From Secundilactobacillus angelensis (GTDB taxonomy: Bacteria > Bacillota > Bacilli > Lactobacillales > Lactobacillaceae): 54,931 bases of DNA. Both the position numbers and the translations under genes were made by a program. Below the pieces are notes generated by a model. The model was not told where the DNA came from, did no database searches, and saw nothing but the letters and a program-made list of their open reading frames with translations. Every line of letters starts with the position of its first letter. Position 1 is the first letter of the stretch. Location of the stretch: contig NZ_JAAXLJ010000017.1 in the NCBI RefSeq assembly GCF_012641075.1, positions 1 to 54,931 of the forward strand, in the 5' to 3' direction. Shown here one piece after another: positions 18,450 to 27,760 of this stretch.

Positions 18450-19871
18450 TTATTGTTGTTCTTTCCGACGGCGGCTAATTCCAAACAGCCCTGCCAGACT
18501 AGCCAAAATACTCATGCCAAGCAAAGCACCTGCTTGACTTGTTGAGTCTTCATTAGTTTGAGGTAGCGTACTTGCTTTGGCTTGGTTAGTCACTGGTGTC
18601 TGAGTCGTACTCGAATCATCTGTTGCTGTCCCTGCGTTAGTGCCATTACTGATTGCAGGAGTAGCAGAAGCATTGTTCGAACCACTATTGGTATCTGATC
18701 CACTGGCAACTGGATTGTTCGCTGTTGCTTTTTCTGAAGTAGTATGTGAACCAGCAGTTGAACCACTATTATCGGCCGGTTTCGTTGAAGCGGCTTCAGT
18801 GAAGCCCTTATTTTCCGCTGGTGCTGTCACTGTGGTAGAGCTGTCATTCGGTGTGGTTGGCGTTGTCGCAGTGGTTGAGTCGTCAGTTGGTGTAACTGGC
18901 GTTGGGTTGCCAGTATTGGAGGTTTCACCTGAATTACCACCAGTTGCAGGCTGACCCGTAACGATATAAGTGATCACAGCTGAACCGGGTAATTTTTCAA
19001 GTGTAAATCCACCGAGAGCAATGTCATCACCAAGTGATTTGGCAAAGGAAACAGTATAAACATTGCCATTGTGCGAGATAATCCCATTCACTGTGGTAAT
19101 CACAGCCGCCCTTAAATCTGCAGGAGTAGAAGTGTCCGCTAAATCAACTGTTTCAGCCTTTCCGGTATCAGGATTCAAACCTGTGAATAGAATATCACCC
19201 TTTTGCGTTAGGAGATCATAAGTAATCGTGGTCAAGGTACTGTTGTCCTTAGTGGCCGTCTCAATTTTGATGCCAGTCAGCGTATAACCATTGGGAATAG
19301 TATCAGTCACTGTTGTGTATTTAGTGTTAGCGGTGTCAACAGAGGCAACTATACCTTTATCGACACCTTGATTGTTCACATTAGCTACAATTTTATCTGT
19401 GCCAGTCTGAGTACTTAATGTATCACCACTGGTAGTTTTAACAGTTGTCGTAACCTGGTGTTCTGCGGTTGTGGGCGTGGTTTGATCATCGTTTGAAGAA
19501 GGGTCAGAAATTGCTGCATTCTGCGCCTTTGTTTGTGGTGTTTGACTATTATTGCCAGACTGCTGAGAATTTGAACTGTCTGACACTTCTTTTACTTGTC
19601 CGTCTACCGGCGTTGTTGCCGGATCAGTTGCAGTCCCAGTACCATCTTGAGCATTCGATGATTGATCAGTTTCACTTTCTGAAACAACAGCAGTAGTAGC
19701 TGGTGCACTAGTGGCTGGCGTTTCAGCACTTGCAGCTGATGCAGATACACTGCTTACTCCAAGTGCACCCAAACCAAGAGCCATGACTGTCACACCCGCT
19801 ACTAGCCATTGACGCCCTTTTTTATACATTTTAAAATGAGTCTTTGCTTCGTAATTACTGCTTTTGTACAT
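18450..19871 (-). CDS. LPQTNE-anchored surface protein with KxYKxGKxW signal
   Basis: 473-residue wall-anchored protein. FKMYKKGRQWLVAG near residue 13 is a KxYKxGKxW-type signal, followed by a hydrophobic stretch and an Ala-rich cleavage region. A low-complexity Thr/Ser/Asn/Gln region follows, then one folded domain of about 130 residues (from TTVKTTSGDTLSTQTG to VITYIVTGQPA), then a second low-complexity Thr/Asn stalk and LPQTNE plus a membrane helix and RRRKEQQ. It is much shorter than the other two surface proteins in the window. The ribosome binding site GGAGGGG precedes ATG 19871. Confidence 0.9.
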   Translation of the reverse strand: MYKSSNYEAKTHFKMYKKGRQWLVAGVTVMALGLGALGVSSVSASAASAETPATSAPATTAVVSESETDQSSNAQDGTGTATDPATTPVDGQVKEVSDSSNSQQSGNNSQTPQTKAQNAAISDPSSNDDQTTPTTAEHQVTTTVKTTSGDTLSTQTGTDKIVANVNNQGVDKGIVASVDTANTKYTTVTDTIPNGYTLTGIKIETATKDNSTLTTITYDLLTQKGDILFTGLNPDTGKAETVDLADTSTPADLRAAVITTVNGIISHNGNVYTVSFAKSLGDDIALGGFTLEKLPGSAVITYIVTGQPATGGNSGETSNTGNPTPVTPTDDSTTATTPTTPNDSSTTVTAPAENKGFTEAASTKPADNSGSTAGSHTTSEKATANNPVASGSDTNSGSNNASATPAISNGTNAGTATDDSSTTQTPVTNQAKASTLPQTNEDSTSQAGALLGMSILASLAGLFGISRRRKEQQ

Positions 19872-20012
19872 AATAATCCCCTCCAACAAATCTGTTTCGT
19901 TTAATAAGTTGTCAATCTTATAAGACTGCAACATTATTACACCTTAATCATACCATAACCCAATTTGTAAGAATCATTTTTTGTGAAAAAAACACCAATA
20001 AGTCCATCAAAA

Positions 20013-20039
20013 AACAGCCTGATTATCATCAGACTGTTT
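20013..20039 (-). terminator. Terminator of the pnt operon
   Basis: Stem AACAGCCTGAT/ATCAGACTGTTT (one mismatch), followed on the minus strand by TTTTTT, about 30 bases after pntB. Confidence 0.8.
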
Positions 20040-20068
20040 CGCGTTCAAGTTAATAATCGATTAACCCT

Positions 20069-21487
20069 TTATTGATCCAGATACTCTTTGGTAGATGCAA
20101 TAATATCTTGCAACCCTTTCTTAGCATCTGAGAAGAACATGCTGGTCTTGTCATCAGAGAACAAGGCGTTTTGAATACCTGCGTAACCAGTACTCATAGA
20201 ACGCTTAATAACAACGACCGACTTCGACTTATCAACGTCCAAGATAGGCATACCAGAAATTGCGGTATGTGGTTCACGAGCAGCTGGGTTAGTAACATCG
20301 TTAGCACCAATGACTAAGGAAACGTCGGTATTTTCAAACATCGAGTTAGCTTCTTCAAGCTGCTTCATTTGATCATATGGCACGTTAACTTCAGCCAACA
20401 GCACGTTCATGTGACCAGGCATCCGTCCGGCAACTGGGTGAATGGCGTAGTTAACGTTAATCCCATTATCGGTTAACAATTTAGCTAGCTCGGCAACTTC
20501 GTGTTGAGCTTGAGCGGCAGCCAGGCCATACCCAGGAACGATCATCACGTTCTTGGCGTAAGCTAACTGAACACCAATATCGTCAGCAGAAGTTTCCTTA
20601 ACGTTAACGGGAACGTCATCAGCAGCACTAGCACCACCACTGTCACCAGTACCGAAACCACCGGCAATAATGTTAGCGACAGAACGGTTCATCGCAGCAG
20701 CCATTTGTAAGGTCAAAATGGTACCAGCAGCACCAACTAAGGCACCAGCGATGATCAAAACTTGGTTATCGATAACGAAACCAGCCATGGCAACGGCTAA
20801 ACCAGTGAAGGCGTTTAACAGTGAAACAACAACCGGCATATCGGCACCACCAATAGGGATGGTCATTAAGATACCAAAGATCAAACTAGCAATAATGGCA
20901 GTGACCAAAGTCCAAACATTAGTTGGGAAGCCAACCGTCATCACGATGGCTGCCAAAATAATCAAAACGACGATGCCGTTCAATAATTTAGCGCCAGGGA
21001 ACGTGATTGGTTTACCAGAAACTTTACCAGCCAACTTACCGGTCGCAATCAGTGAACCTGAGAAGGTAATACTACCAATGATCAAGTCTAAGATTACTGG
21101 CAATGAGAAGGCAACGGCCAGAGAAGCACCATTTGGCTTACTCAAATAATCAAAGGTCCCAATAGCAGCAGCGGCACCACCACCAACGGCGTTAAATAAA
21201 CTAACTAGTTGTGGCATGTCAGTCATCTTGACGGTTCGAGCCCGGTAAACACCATAGCCAACCCCAAGAACCAGAGCCACTAGGAGAACTAGCCAAGCTG
21301 CCATCGTCGTATCATTCTTTTCCAAGACAATCAGGAAAGTCATAATAACGGCAAGGATCATACCGACAAATGATAACCGGTTACCACTACGGGCAGTCTT
21401 AGGTGTCCGCATCATGTGTAACCCCATTACGTAGCAGATCGCACTAATCAAATAACATAGAGAAACAAGTGTCATTAAACCAGACAT
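20069..21487 (-). CDS. pntB: NAD(P) transhydrogenase subunit beta
   Basis: 472-residue membrane protein with about nine hydrophobic segments in the first 270 residues and a C-terminal NADP(H)-binding domain. GYGLAAAQAQHEVAELAKLL is the nucleotide-binding signature, and later motifs GRMPGHMNVLLAEVNVPYD and VIGANDVTNPAA are characteristic of PntB. The complex transfers hydride between NADH and NADP+ using the proton gradient. Its start overlaps the pntA2 stop by one base (TAATG), with GGAGG inside pntA2. Confidence 0.97.
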   Translation of the reverse strand: MSGLMTLVSLCYLISAICYVMGLHMMRTPKTARSGNRLSFVGMILAVIMTFLIVLEKNDTTMAAWLVLLVALVLGVGYGVYRARTVKMTDMPQLVSLFNAVGGGAAAAIGTFDYLSKPNGASLAVAFSLPVILDLIIGSITFSGSLIATGKLAGKVSGKPITFPGAKLLNGIVVLIILAAIVMTVGFPTNVWTLVTAIIASLIFGILMTIPIGGADMPVVVSLLNAFTGLAVAMAGFVIDNQVLIIAGALVGAAGTILTLQMAAAMNRSVANIIAGGFGTGDSGGASAADDVPVNVKETSADDIGVQLAYAKNVMIVPGYGLAAAQAQHEVAELAKLLTDNGINVNYAIHPVAGRMPGHMNVLLAEVNVPYDQMKQLEEANSMFENTDVSLVIGANDVTNPAAREPHTAISGMPILDVDKSKSVVVIKRSMSTGYAGIQNALFSDDKTSMFFSDAKKGLQDIIASTKEYLDQ

Positions 21488-21798
21488 TACTTGTCGCCTC
21501 CTTTGTTATCTTTGTCCTTAGGCTTCGAGAACATTTCAAGCATCCGGTCGGTAACCACATAACCACCGGAAACGTTGATGGCGCCAAGAAATGCAGCGAT
21601 AAAGGCAATCACATAAAAGGTTGGCGTGTCAGCTTCCAAGGCAACCAAAATCGCACCAACAACAACCACACCATGAATGGCGTTGGCACCAGACATCATA
21701 GGTGTGTGCAACGTTGCTGGAATTTTACTAATAACTTCGAATCCAACTAACAGACTCAGTACAAAAATGGCAAGATTCGTATATAATTCCTGACTCAT
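21487..21798 (-). CDS. pntAB: NAD(P) transhydrogenase subunit alpha part 2
   Basis: 103-residue membrane subunit with three hydrophobic segments and the motif KIPATLHTPMMSGANAIHG, the hallmark of the membrane part of the alpha subunit when it is encoded separately. The start at 21798 lies one base after the stop of the preceding subunit; the longer in-frame extension would overlap it by over 120 bases and is not used. A charged tail rich in Lys and Asp ends the protein. It forms the proton channel with PntB. Confidence 0.95.
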   Translation of the reverse strand: MSQELYTNLAIFVLSLLVGFEVISKIPATLHTPMMSGANAIHGVVVVGAILVALEADTPTFYVIAFIAAFLGAINVSGGYVVTDRMLEMFSKPKDKDNKGGDK

Positions 21799-21799
21799 T

Positions 21800-23023
21800 C
21801 TACTCAGCTCCCTTCGACTCAGCTGATTGATCAGCCTTTTCGTCAGTTTCGTCCTTTGCCGGTTCATCCGTTGGCAATGGATCGAGCTTAAGGGCTTCAC
21901 GCAAACGTGGATTGATAATTTCACCGTTCGTGGTTGCAGTCAGACCGCTAAAGACATCATCTTTAGGATCAATGGCCAAGTTACCATCTTTATCAACCAT
22001 CGCGTTGATAACTGACTGAACGTTCTTGGCGTAAAGTTGTGAAGCTGAGTTAGAGAGCTCACTGGCTAAATTATTACCACCAATGATCATGACTTGATTG
22101 TCAGTTGTAACCGTCTCATCAGGTTTACTGCCGGAGACGTTACCACCCAAATCACTAGCAGCCAAATCAACAAAGACGGTCCCAGGCTTAGCGTTATCAA
22201 CACTTTCTTGAGTTACCATCAATGGTGGCTTGTGACCAGGAACTTGAGCGGTGGTGATGATCACATCATTATCCGCAATAAAACCTGCTAATTCCTTTTG
22301 TTGTGCGGCCGTTTCTTCAGCTGTCAACGCACGAGCGTAACCACCAGAACCAGCACCATTTGAGACGGAACTCGTTAAGAAGGTTGCCCCCAAGGATTCA
22401 ACTTCACCCTTAGAAGCTGGCCGAACATCGTAACCAGAAATAATCGCACCTAGTCGCTTAGCAGTCCCAATGGCTTGAAGACCAGCAACACCAGTTCCCA
22501 ACACTAACACTTTAGCTGGCTTGACAGTACCAGCAGCAGTAATCATCATTGGGAAATACTTTGAATAAGCGTCACTAGCAACTAAGGCCGCTTTGTAGCC
22601 CGCAACACTAGATTGAGAGCTCAAAACATCCATCGTTTGAGCCCGACTGATCGTCCGTGGTAAAAGTTCAAACGATAACGCTGAAACCTTCTTATCGGCT
22701 AATTGCTGCATCTTTTCTGGTTTGATCAAAGAACTTAATAGTCCTAGCAAAACCTGACCAGATTTTAACGCATTGAGTGTTTCATCGCTGGGCAGGTTGA
22801 TTACAGCAACAACGTTAGCTTGAGAAAGTGCGGTCTGACGATCAACAACTTCAGCACCAGCTTTCTGGTAACTTTCATCGTTGTAGTATGACGCAACCCC
22901 AGCACCTTTCTCGATCAGAACTTTCATGCCGGCTTTAATTAACCGTTTCGTGACGTCTGGATCGATGGCAACCCGTTTTTCATGGGGCTGCTCTTCTTTT
23001 AAAGCAGAAACCACAATACTCAT
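21800..23023 (-). CDS. pntA: NAD(P) transhydrogenase subunit alpha part 1
   Basis: 407-residue soluble NAD(H)-binding subunit. The N-terminal alanine dehydrogenase/PNT fold includes KEEQPHEKRVAIDP and LIEKGAG; the Rossmann part carries VLVLGTGVAGLQAIGTAKRLGA, and GHKPPLMVTQESV follows. It ends with an unusual acidic tail of about 30 residues rich in Asp, Glu and Lys. GGAGGT is 7 bases before ATG 23023. First gene of a three-gene operon with pntA2 and pntB. Confidence 0.97.
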   Translation of the reverse strand: MSIVVSALKEEQPHEKRVAIDPDVTKRLIKAGMKVLIEKGAGVASYYNDESYQKAGAEVVDRQTALSQANVVAVINLPSDETLNALKSGQVLLGLLSSLIKPEKMQQLADKKVSALSFELLPRTISRAQTMDVLSSQSSVAGYKAALVASDAYSKYFPMMITAAGTVKPAKVLVLGTGVAGLQAIGTAKRLGAIISGYDVRPASKGEVESLGATFLTSSVSNGAGSGGYARALTAEETAAQQKELAGFIADNDVIITTAQVPGHKPPLMVTQESVDNAKPGTVFVDLAASDLGGNVSGSKPDETVTTDNQVMIIGGNNLASELSNSASQLYAKNVQSVINAMVDKDGNLAIDPKDDVFSGLTATTNGEIINPRLREALKLDPLPTDEPAKDETDEKADQSAESKGAE

Positions 23024-23201
23024 CAATATTACCTCCACTTCAAAGTTTGAAACGTTTAGTGGTAACTTAGTTTCTGACAGTCACTCACCCTGCCCAACAG
23101 AAGTAGCGATTGACGAACACGTATTGCGTGCCGAAACCGAATTTGCCATGTAAACCACACCAATAATTTTCATAAGATAAGACATCAATACCTATAAGAT
23201 G

Positions 23202-23215
23202 CGGAAACGTTTCCA
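23202..23215. promoter_or_regulatory. Palindrome upstream of pntA, cre-like
   Basis: GGAAACGTTTCC is a perfect 12-bp palindrome, and its extended form TGGAAACGTTTCCG partly fits the catabolite-responsive element consensus. A second AAACGTTT core occurs at 23049-23056, close to the pntA ribosome binding site. CcpA control is only a suggestion. Confidence 0.35.
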
Positions 23216-23229
23216 TCTCTAGCTTAACA

Positions 23230-23270
23230 GAAAAGGTACCTAGAGACAATCACCTCTAGATACCTTTTGT
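23230..23270 (-). terminator. Terminator after the aldehyde dehydrogenase gene
   Basis: Stem AAAAGGTACCTAGAG/CTCTAGATACCTTTT (one mismatch), just downstream of the aldehyde dehydrogenase stop on the minus strand. It separates the adh-aldH unit from the pnt operon. Confidence 0.75.
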
Positions 23271-23291
23271 GCATTATTTAACTTGATTAAA

Positions 23292-24767
23292 TTATGCCTT
23301 AGTGTTCTCAGGGTGACCCTGTAAGTAAATAACGTGAGTGTTCAAGAATTCGTCGATACCGTGACGACCATCGTCACCACCGATACCTGATTCCTTCCAG
23401 CCTGAGTGAGACCCATTCATCGCTTCAAAGTTAAACCGGTTGATGTAAGTTTCACCATCTTCCAATTCGTTTGCGGCACGTTGAGCAACATCAATATCCT
23501 TTGTGAAGATTGATGAAGTCAAACCGAAGTCACTGTCGTTAGCCATTTCAATGGCATCATCCAATGTCTTAAAGGTAACAACTGGGAGAACTGGGCCGAA
23601 GATTTCGTCCTGAATAATCTCAGAATCCTGCTTGACGTTGGTAATAACTGTTGGTTCGTAGTAGAAACCATTTTCGATTTGAACTTTGTGACCACCAGCA
23701 GTGATCTTGCCACCAGCTTCAACGGCACGATCGACCATACCAGCAACCTTGTCCAAAGCGGCTTGGTTGATCAGAGGGCCAATGCCTGAGTCTTTATCAG
23801 TGATTGGGTTAGCAACCTTGATAGCAGACATCTTGTCGCTGAGCTTCTTGATGAATTCATCAGCAACACCTTCTTGAACGTAGATCCGTTCACAGTTGTT
23901 GCAAAGTTGGCCATTGTTGTCGACACGTGAATCAATAATTGATTGAACGGCCAAATCAATGTCAGCATCATCCATGACGATTGCGGGTGCTTTACCACCT
24001 AATTCCAATGAAACTTTAGCCATGTGGGTCGCAGCGGAAGCCATGACGCGCTTACCAGAATCAACAGAACCAGTCAAACTAATGATACCGATCTTCTTGT
24101 TCTTTGATAATTCGTCACCAACAACCGAACCTGGTCCAGTAACGAAGTTTACAACCCCGTTTGGAATACCAACTTTGTCGACGATCTTAGCAAATTCAAG
24201 GGCTAAGTTTGGTGTGTCTGAACTTGGCTTCATCACAATGGTGTTACCAGTGACCAAAGCCGGACCCATTTTACGAGCAATCAGGAAGAATGGGAAGTTC
24301 CATGGGAGAATCCCAGCTGCAACACCAATTGGTTGCTTTTGAATCATAATGTTTTCGTTAGCGTTGTCGGATTGAAGAATTTCACCTTCATAAGTCCGAG
24401 CGGCAGAACCCATGTAATCGAAGTAATCTGCTGAGAACAAGATTTCAGTCGTTGCTAATGAACGAATCTTACCTTGTTCTTCTTGTAGCATATCGATTAA
24501 ATGTTCCGAATTTTTGCGAATTTCGGTTGCAACATCATGTAAGTACTGGCCACGGGTTGCGGCTGGTACGAACTTCCATGATTTTTCAGCTTCGTAAGCG
24601 ATATCAATAGCTTCCTTGGTTTCTTCTCGGGTTGCACTTGGTACTGTTGAAATTTCTTCCCCAGTTGATGGGTTGATAACAGTTAAAAGCTTACCTGATT
24701 TAGAATCCTTAAACTCACCGTTGACATACATTTGATAGTGCTTTAAACCTGTTTTAACTTCTGACAC
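23292..24767 (-). CDS. NAD(P)-dependent aldehyde dehydrogenase, AldA-like
   Basis: 491-residue aldehyde dehydrogenase. It closely resembles E. coli lactaldehyde dehydrogenase AldA by eye: ILPWNFPFFLIARKMGPAL, the catalytic Glu in VSLELGGKAPAIVMDDAD, the nucleophile Cys in NNGQLCNNCERIYVQ, and ETYINRFNFEAMNGSHSGW near the end. A role on lactaldehyde, glycolaldehyde or a related aldehyde is therefore likely; succinate semialdehyde remains possible. Start GTG 24767 follows AAGGA by about 10 bases. It lies 54 bases after an alcohol dehydrogenase gene, so both steps from alcohol to acid may be coupled. Confidence 0.9.
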   Translation of the reverse strand: MSEVKTGLKHYQMYVNGEFKDSKSGKLLTVINPSTGEEISTVPSATREETKEAIDIAYEAEKSWKFVPAATRGQYLHDVATEIRKNSEHLIDMLQEEQGKIRSLATTEILFSADYFDYMGSAARTYEGEILQSDNANENIMIQKQPIGVAAGILPWNFPFFLIARKMGPALVTGNTIVMKPSSDTPNLALEFAKIVDKVGIPNGVVNFVTGPGSVVGDELSKNKKIGIISLTGSVDSGKRVMASAATHMAKVSLELGGKAPAIVMDDADIDLAVQSIIDSRVDNNGQLCNNCERIYVQEGVADEFIKKLSDKMSAIKVANPITDKDSGIGPLINQAALDKVAGMVDRAVEAGGKITAGGHKVQIENGFYYEPTVITNVKQDSEIIQDEIFGPVLPVVTFKTLDDAIEMANDSDFGLTSSIFTKDIDVAQRAANELEDGETYINRFNFEAMNGSHSGWKESGIGGDDGRHGIDEFLNTHVIYLQGHPENTKA

Positions 24768-24821
24768 GGTTATTGCTTCCTTTCAAATACGAGCTGTAAT
24801 CTCAACAATCTTCCTATTAAA

Positions 24822-25943
24822 TTATTTGCCCGGTACGTAGTCTGGGTCGATGACCAAAACTGGCTTGATCGTCTTACCACTACCTGAATCAGCATTAGCT
24901 TCATTGATTTGATCGAACTTGTAGAACTTTTCGGTCTTGTCGAAGTCGAACATGCCGGCCTGATAGAACTTGATTAAACGAGGCACATCAATTTGTGGAA
25001 CCGCATCACCCATGTTGACACCAATGACTTTACGATCGTCAACACAAAGGTCGTTCCAAGTATCCAAATCAATGTGGTTAGGGGTAACGGCGATGCAAGC
25101 TGAAGTCCCACCTTGTGCTAAGGCTTGGATGGAATCTTCCATAACCTTCTTAACACCGGTAGTATCAACAGCGAAGTCAACACCGTAGCCGCCAGTTAAT
25201 GACTTGATCTTTTCAACCGCGTCTTCACTCTTGCTGTTAACAACATCAGTAGCGCCTAATTCTTTAGCAAGTTCTAGACGTGAATCAACGACATCAACAG
25301 CGATGACAGTCGTGCAGCCGGAAATCTTACCAGCCATCATTGCTGCCAAGCCAACGGCACCAGTACCGAAGACGGCAATGGTCTGACCGGGACGAGGCTT
25401 CAAAGTGTTCAGAACAGTACCACTACCAGTAACGTAGCCACAGCCCAGAGGACCTAATTTACGTAAATCCAAATCCTTAGGGACTTTAACTGCATTAGCT
25501 TCTCGAACAATGGTCGTGGTGGTAAATGATGATTGGTCAAACATATCATCGACTTGCTTGCCGTTTTCAGTGAAGTGAGCACTACCATCTGGACGAACAC
25601 CTGATAGGTTGTTAGCAGCGTAGTTCAAGCACTGTGTCGGCACACCTCTCAAGCAGTTTACACAACTTCCGCAACCGTAGAAGGAAAGGACAACGTGATC
25701 GCCAACCTTGAAGTTTTTAACTTCTGGGCCAACCTTTTCAACGATTCCTGAACCTTCATGCCCAAGGATAATTGGGTAACCAATCTCGGCGTCACCTTTA
25801 CGTAAGGCTTCATCAGAATGACAAATCCCTGAAGCGACCATGTGAATCTGCAAGTCATCTGCTTGCATTGGTGCTAATTCAACGTCATCGCGCATCTCAA
25901 ATGAAGCGCCTTTTTTATCAACAACTGCTGCTTTAATACGCAT
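24822..25943 (-). CDS. Zinc-dependent NAD alcohol dehydrogenase (aryl/class III type)
   Basis: 373-residue medium-chain dehydrogenase. Catalytic zinc ligands occur in GICHSDE and GHEGSGIVEKVG; the structural zinc loop is CGSCVNCLRGVPTQC; the coenzyme site is AVFGTGAVGLAAMM, with a following Asp in VIAVDVVDSRLELA that indicates NAD preference. The length and GLGCGYVTGSG-like segment fit the aryl-alcohol/benzyl-alcohol or class III group. It probably forms a unit with the aldehyde dehydrogenase downstream. The substrate cannot be fixed from sequence. Confidence 0.92.
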   Translation of the reverse strand: MRIKAAVVDKKGASFEMRDDVELAPMQADDLQIHMVASGICHSDEALRKGDAEIGYPIILGHEGSGIVEKVGPEVKNFKVGDHVVLSFYGCGSCVNCLRGVPTQCLNYAANNLSGVRPDGSAHFTENGKQVDDMFDQSSFTTTTIVREANAVKVPKDLDLRKLGPLGCGYVTGSGTVLNTLKPRPGQTIAVFGTGAVGLAAMMAGKISGCTTVIAVDVVDSRLELAKELGATDVVNSKSEDAVEKIKSLTGGYGVDFAVDTTGVKKVMEDSIQALAQGGTSACIAVTPNHIDLDTWNDLCVDDRKVIGVNMGDAVPQIDVPRLIKFYQAGMFDFDKTEKFYKFDQINEANADSGSGKTIKPVLVIDPDYVPGK

Positions 25944-26119
25944 AACTCCATCATCTCCAAATTATTTTTGATGAAAGTTGAAATGAAAATTCAATTTACA
26001 ACTGAAGCTTAAGTGTTGAATTATAATGGTATAACTCTTATTTTCCTTATACTTAAGAATCACTTGTGAATTAGTTCTCATTTGCTTACAACTCTGTTAT
26101 AGTTCTTTTTAATCGAAAA

Positions 26120-26133
26120 ATAAAGCGTTTACA
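26120..26133 (-). promoter_or_regulatory. Candidate cre box upstream of adh-aldH
   Basis: On the minus strand the sequence reads TGTAAACGCTTTAT, a good match to the catabolite-responsive element consensus TGWAARCGYTWNCW in the conserved core. It implies CcpA control of the alcohol/aldehyde dehydrogenase unit. Confidence 0.6.
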
Positions 26134-26260
26134 CGAAATTGTTTGATTATATTTTTCTAAGAAAAATTTACTGCTTGTTATTTTTATCACATGATAAATC
26201 ATATGTAAACACTAGTCATTCACTTTCAGTTTTGTACTATATTCATCTGAAAAATTGTAT

Positions 26261-26291
26261 AAAAAAACTGCTTAACTTTATCGTTAAGCAG
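26261..26291 (-). terminator. Terminator of the MATE gene
   Basis: Perfect 9-bp stem CTGCTTAAC/GTTAAGCAG, followed on the minus strand by seven T residues. Confidence 0.9.
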
Positions 26292-26326
26292 ACCGTTTTC
26301 AATATTTCCATTAAGTTTGGCATACC

Positions 26327-27664
26327 TTACCAATTTGCAACGACCTTACCTTTAGGACCGAATTCTCTTCGGTAAAGTACTACCCCAATCAACGCCGTGA
26401 TCACGTCCGCGATTGGTTGTGAAACGATAACACCTTGATAGCCCATCACTGCTGCCATGATAAAGATGACGACAGCGAAGACAACACCTTGACGCGAAAC
26501 CGACATCACGAAGGCATCAAATGGTTGGTTCACCGCCTGAAACATGGTCGTGAAAACCATCGATGCACCAATGAACGGCGTGGTAATGAGGAACCAGCGT
26601 AACATGTAACTTGCGGCATGCACAACACTTTGATCCTTCATGAACAACCCACAAAGCGCGGGAGAAATCACCATCAAGCCCAACGCAATGATAAACGCGA
26701 ATACCACGTTAACTAGCAGGTCAAACTGAATAATTTTGGTCAACCGTTCCTTATTTCTAGCCCCATAATTATAGCCAATGAGCGCTTGAGAGCCAAAGCA
26801 AAAACCAACTAGCACCATAATGACAATCGTTTCAACTTTGATGGCAATCCCGAAACCGGCAACTTTAGTAGCGCCATAGATAATCAGGAAATTATTCATG
26901 AGAGCTGTTCCCAACATGGTCATAAAGTTGGTGACCGAAGCTGGCAACCCAATCATCAACACATCTTGAACTTCTTTGAACGGAATCTTAGTTTGGTTGA
27001 TGTGAACATGCAAATAACGCGCCCGGCGAACGGTATACCCGATTAAAATCGTATCAGTCACTAGGTACCCGACAACGGTGGCCAACGCGGCCCCCGCGGC
27101 GCCTAAGTGGAAGCCGAAGATGAACAGCGGATCCAAGAAGATTTTCAGAACGGTCCCTGATGCCGTCCCAATCATGGATTGTGTTGCCAAGCCTTCAGTC
27201 CGCAGTGTGTTAATGGGGACCAGCGAAATGATAATTAGCACACTAGCTGCAGCCATAATTTCATAAAAAATATTGGCATATTGATAGGTGTTAGGCGTGA
27301 CCCCAAGTAGTGATAAGCCTTCTTTTCTAAATACAAACAGGCAAATCATCACTATGATGCCAAGTGCCAGCGCACCATAGAATGAAAAACTATTAACCCG
27401 ACCGGCCATTTTATACTTTTTTTGTCCCAATAATCGGGAAATGGCTGAACTGGCACCCAACCCAAACATGTCCCCTAGTGCAATCATCATGGAGAATAGC
27501 GGGGTGCAAAGTGTAATCCCCGCAACCAGATTAGCGTTTTGAGTTTGCGCGATGAAGAAAGTATCGGTTAAGTTATAAATCATGGAAATTACTGTCCCAA
27601 AAACCACTGGTAAGGCGAGTGTAAAGTAGGCTTTTGGAATCGGCGCTTTCTCGAAAAGCTCAAT
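26327..27664 (-). CDS. MATE-family multidrug/organic exporter with non-canonical start
   Basis: Membrane protein with about 12 segments of the multi-antimicrobial extrusion family (DinF/NorM-like), probably expelling organic cations or metabolites with H+ or Na+. Homology-like sequence extends upstream of the first in-frame GTG (27607): the frame reads IIELFEKAPIPKAYFTLALP, a typical MATE N-terminus. There is no ATG, GTG or TTG in frame between the upstream stop and that GTG. AGGGG (27676-27680) is 8 bases from ATC 27667 and 11 from ATT 27664. The ATG at 27675 is out of frame and abuts the ribosome binding site. I give ATT 27664 as the start; a one-base deletion is the alternative. Confidence 0.75.
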   Translation of the reverse strand: MELFEKAPIPKAYFTLALPVVFGTVISMIYNLTDTFFIAQTQNANLVAGITLCTPLFSMMIALGDMFGLGASSAISRLLGQKKYKMAGRVNSFSFYGALALGIIVMICLFVFRKEGLSLLGVTPNTYQYANIFYEIMAAASVLIIISLVPINTLRTEGLATQSMIGTASGTVLKIFLDPLFIFGFHLGAAGAALATVVGYLVTDTILIGYTVRRARYLHVHINQTKIPFKEVQDVLMIGLPASVTNFMTMLGTALMNNFLIIYGATKVAGFGIAIKVETIVIMVLVGFCFGSQALIGYNYGARNKERLTKIIQFDLLVNVVFAFIIALGLMVISPALCGLFMKDQSVVHAASYMLRWFLITTPFIGASMVFTTMFQAVNQPFDAFVMSVSRQGVVFAVVIFIMAAVMGYQGVIVSQPIADVITALIGVVLYRREFGPKGKVVANW

Positions 27665-27760
27665 GATGTTATCATCCCCTGTTGATATTCATAGCTTTTA
27701 TAATATCACAAGATAAGTTTAAATTGCAGTCGATTTATGACTGAAAAGAGTCGAAAAAAA

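Larger units (their letters stand above)
25944..26326. other. AT-rich intergenic region upstream of adh
   Basis: No gene is seen. The stretch is strongly AT-rich and contains repeated CTTAAG half-sites (around 26008 and 26052), a TATAAT box on the minus strand near 26022-26027, a cre-like site at 26120-26133 and the MATE terminator at 26261-26291. The distance of almost 200 bases between the cre-like box and the adh start suggests a long leader or an additional control element. Confidence 0.5.

Noticed and set aside
21799-21924. Longer start for pntA2
   Set aside because: It would overlap pntA1 by more than 120 bases and add an unrelated basic sequence; ATG 21798 matches the family start.
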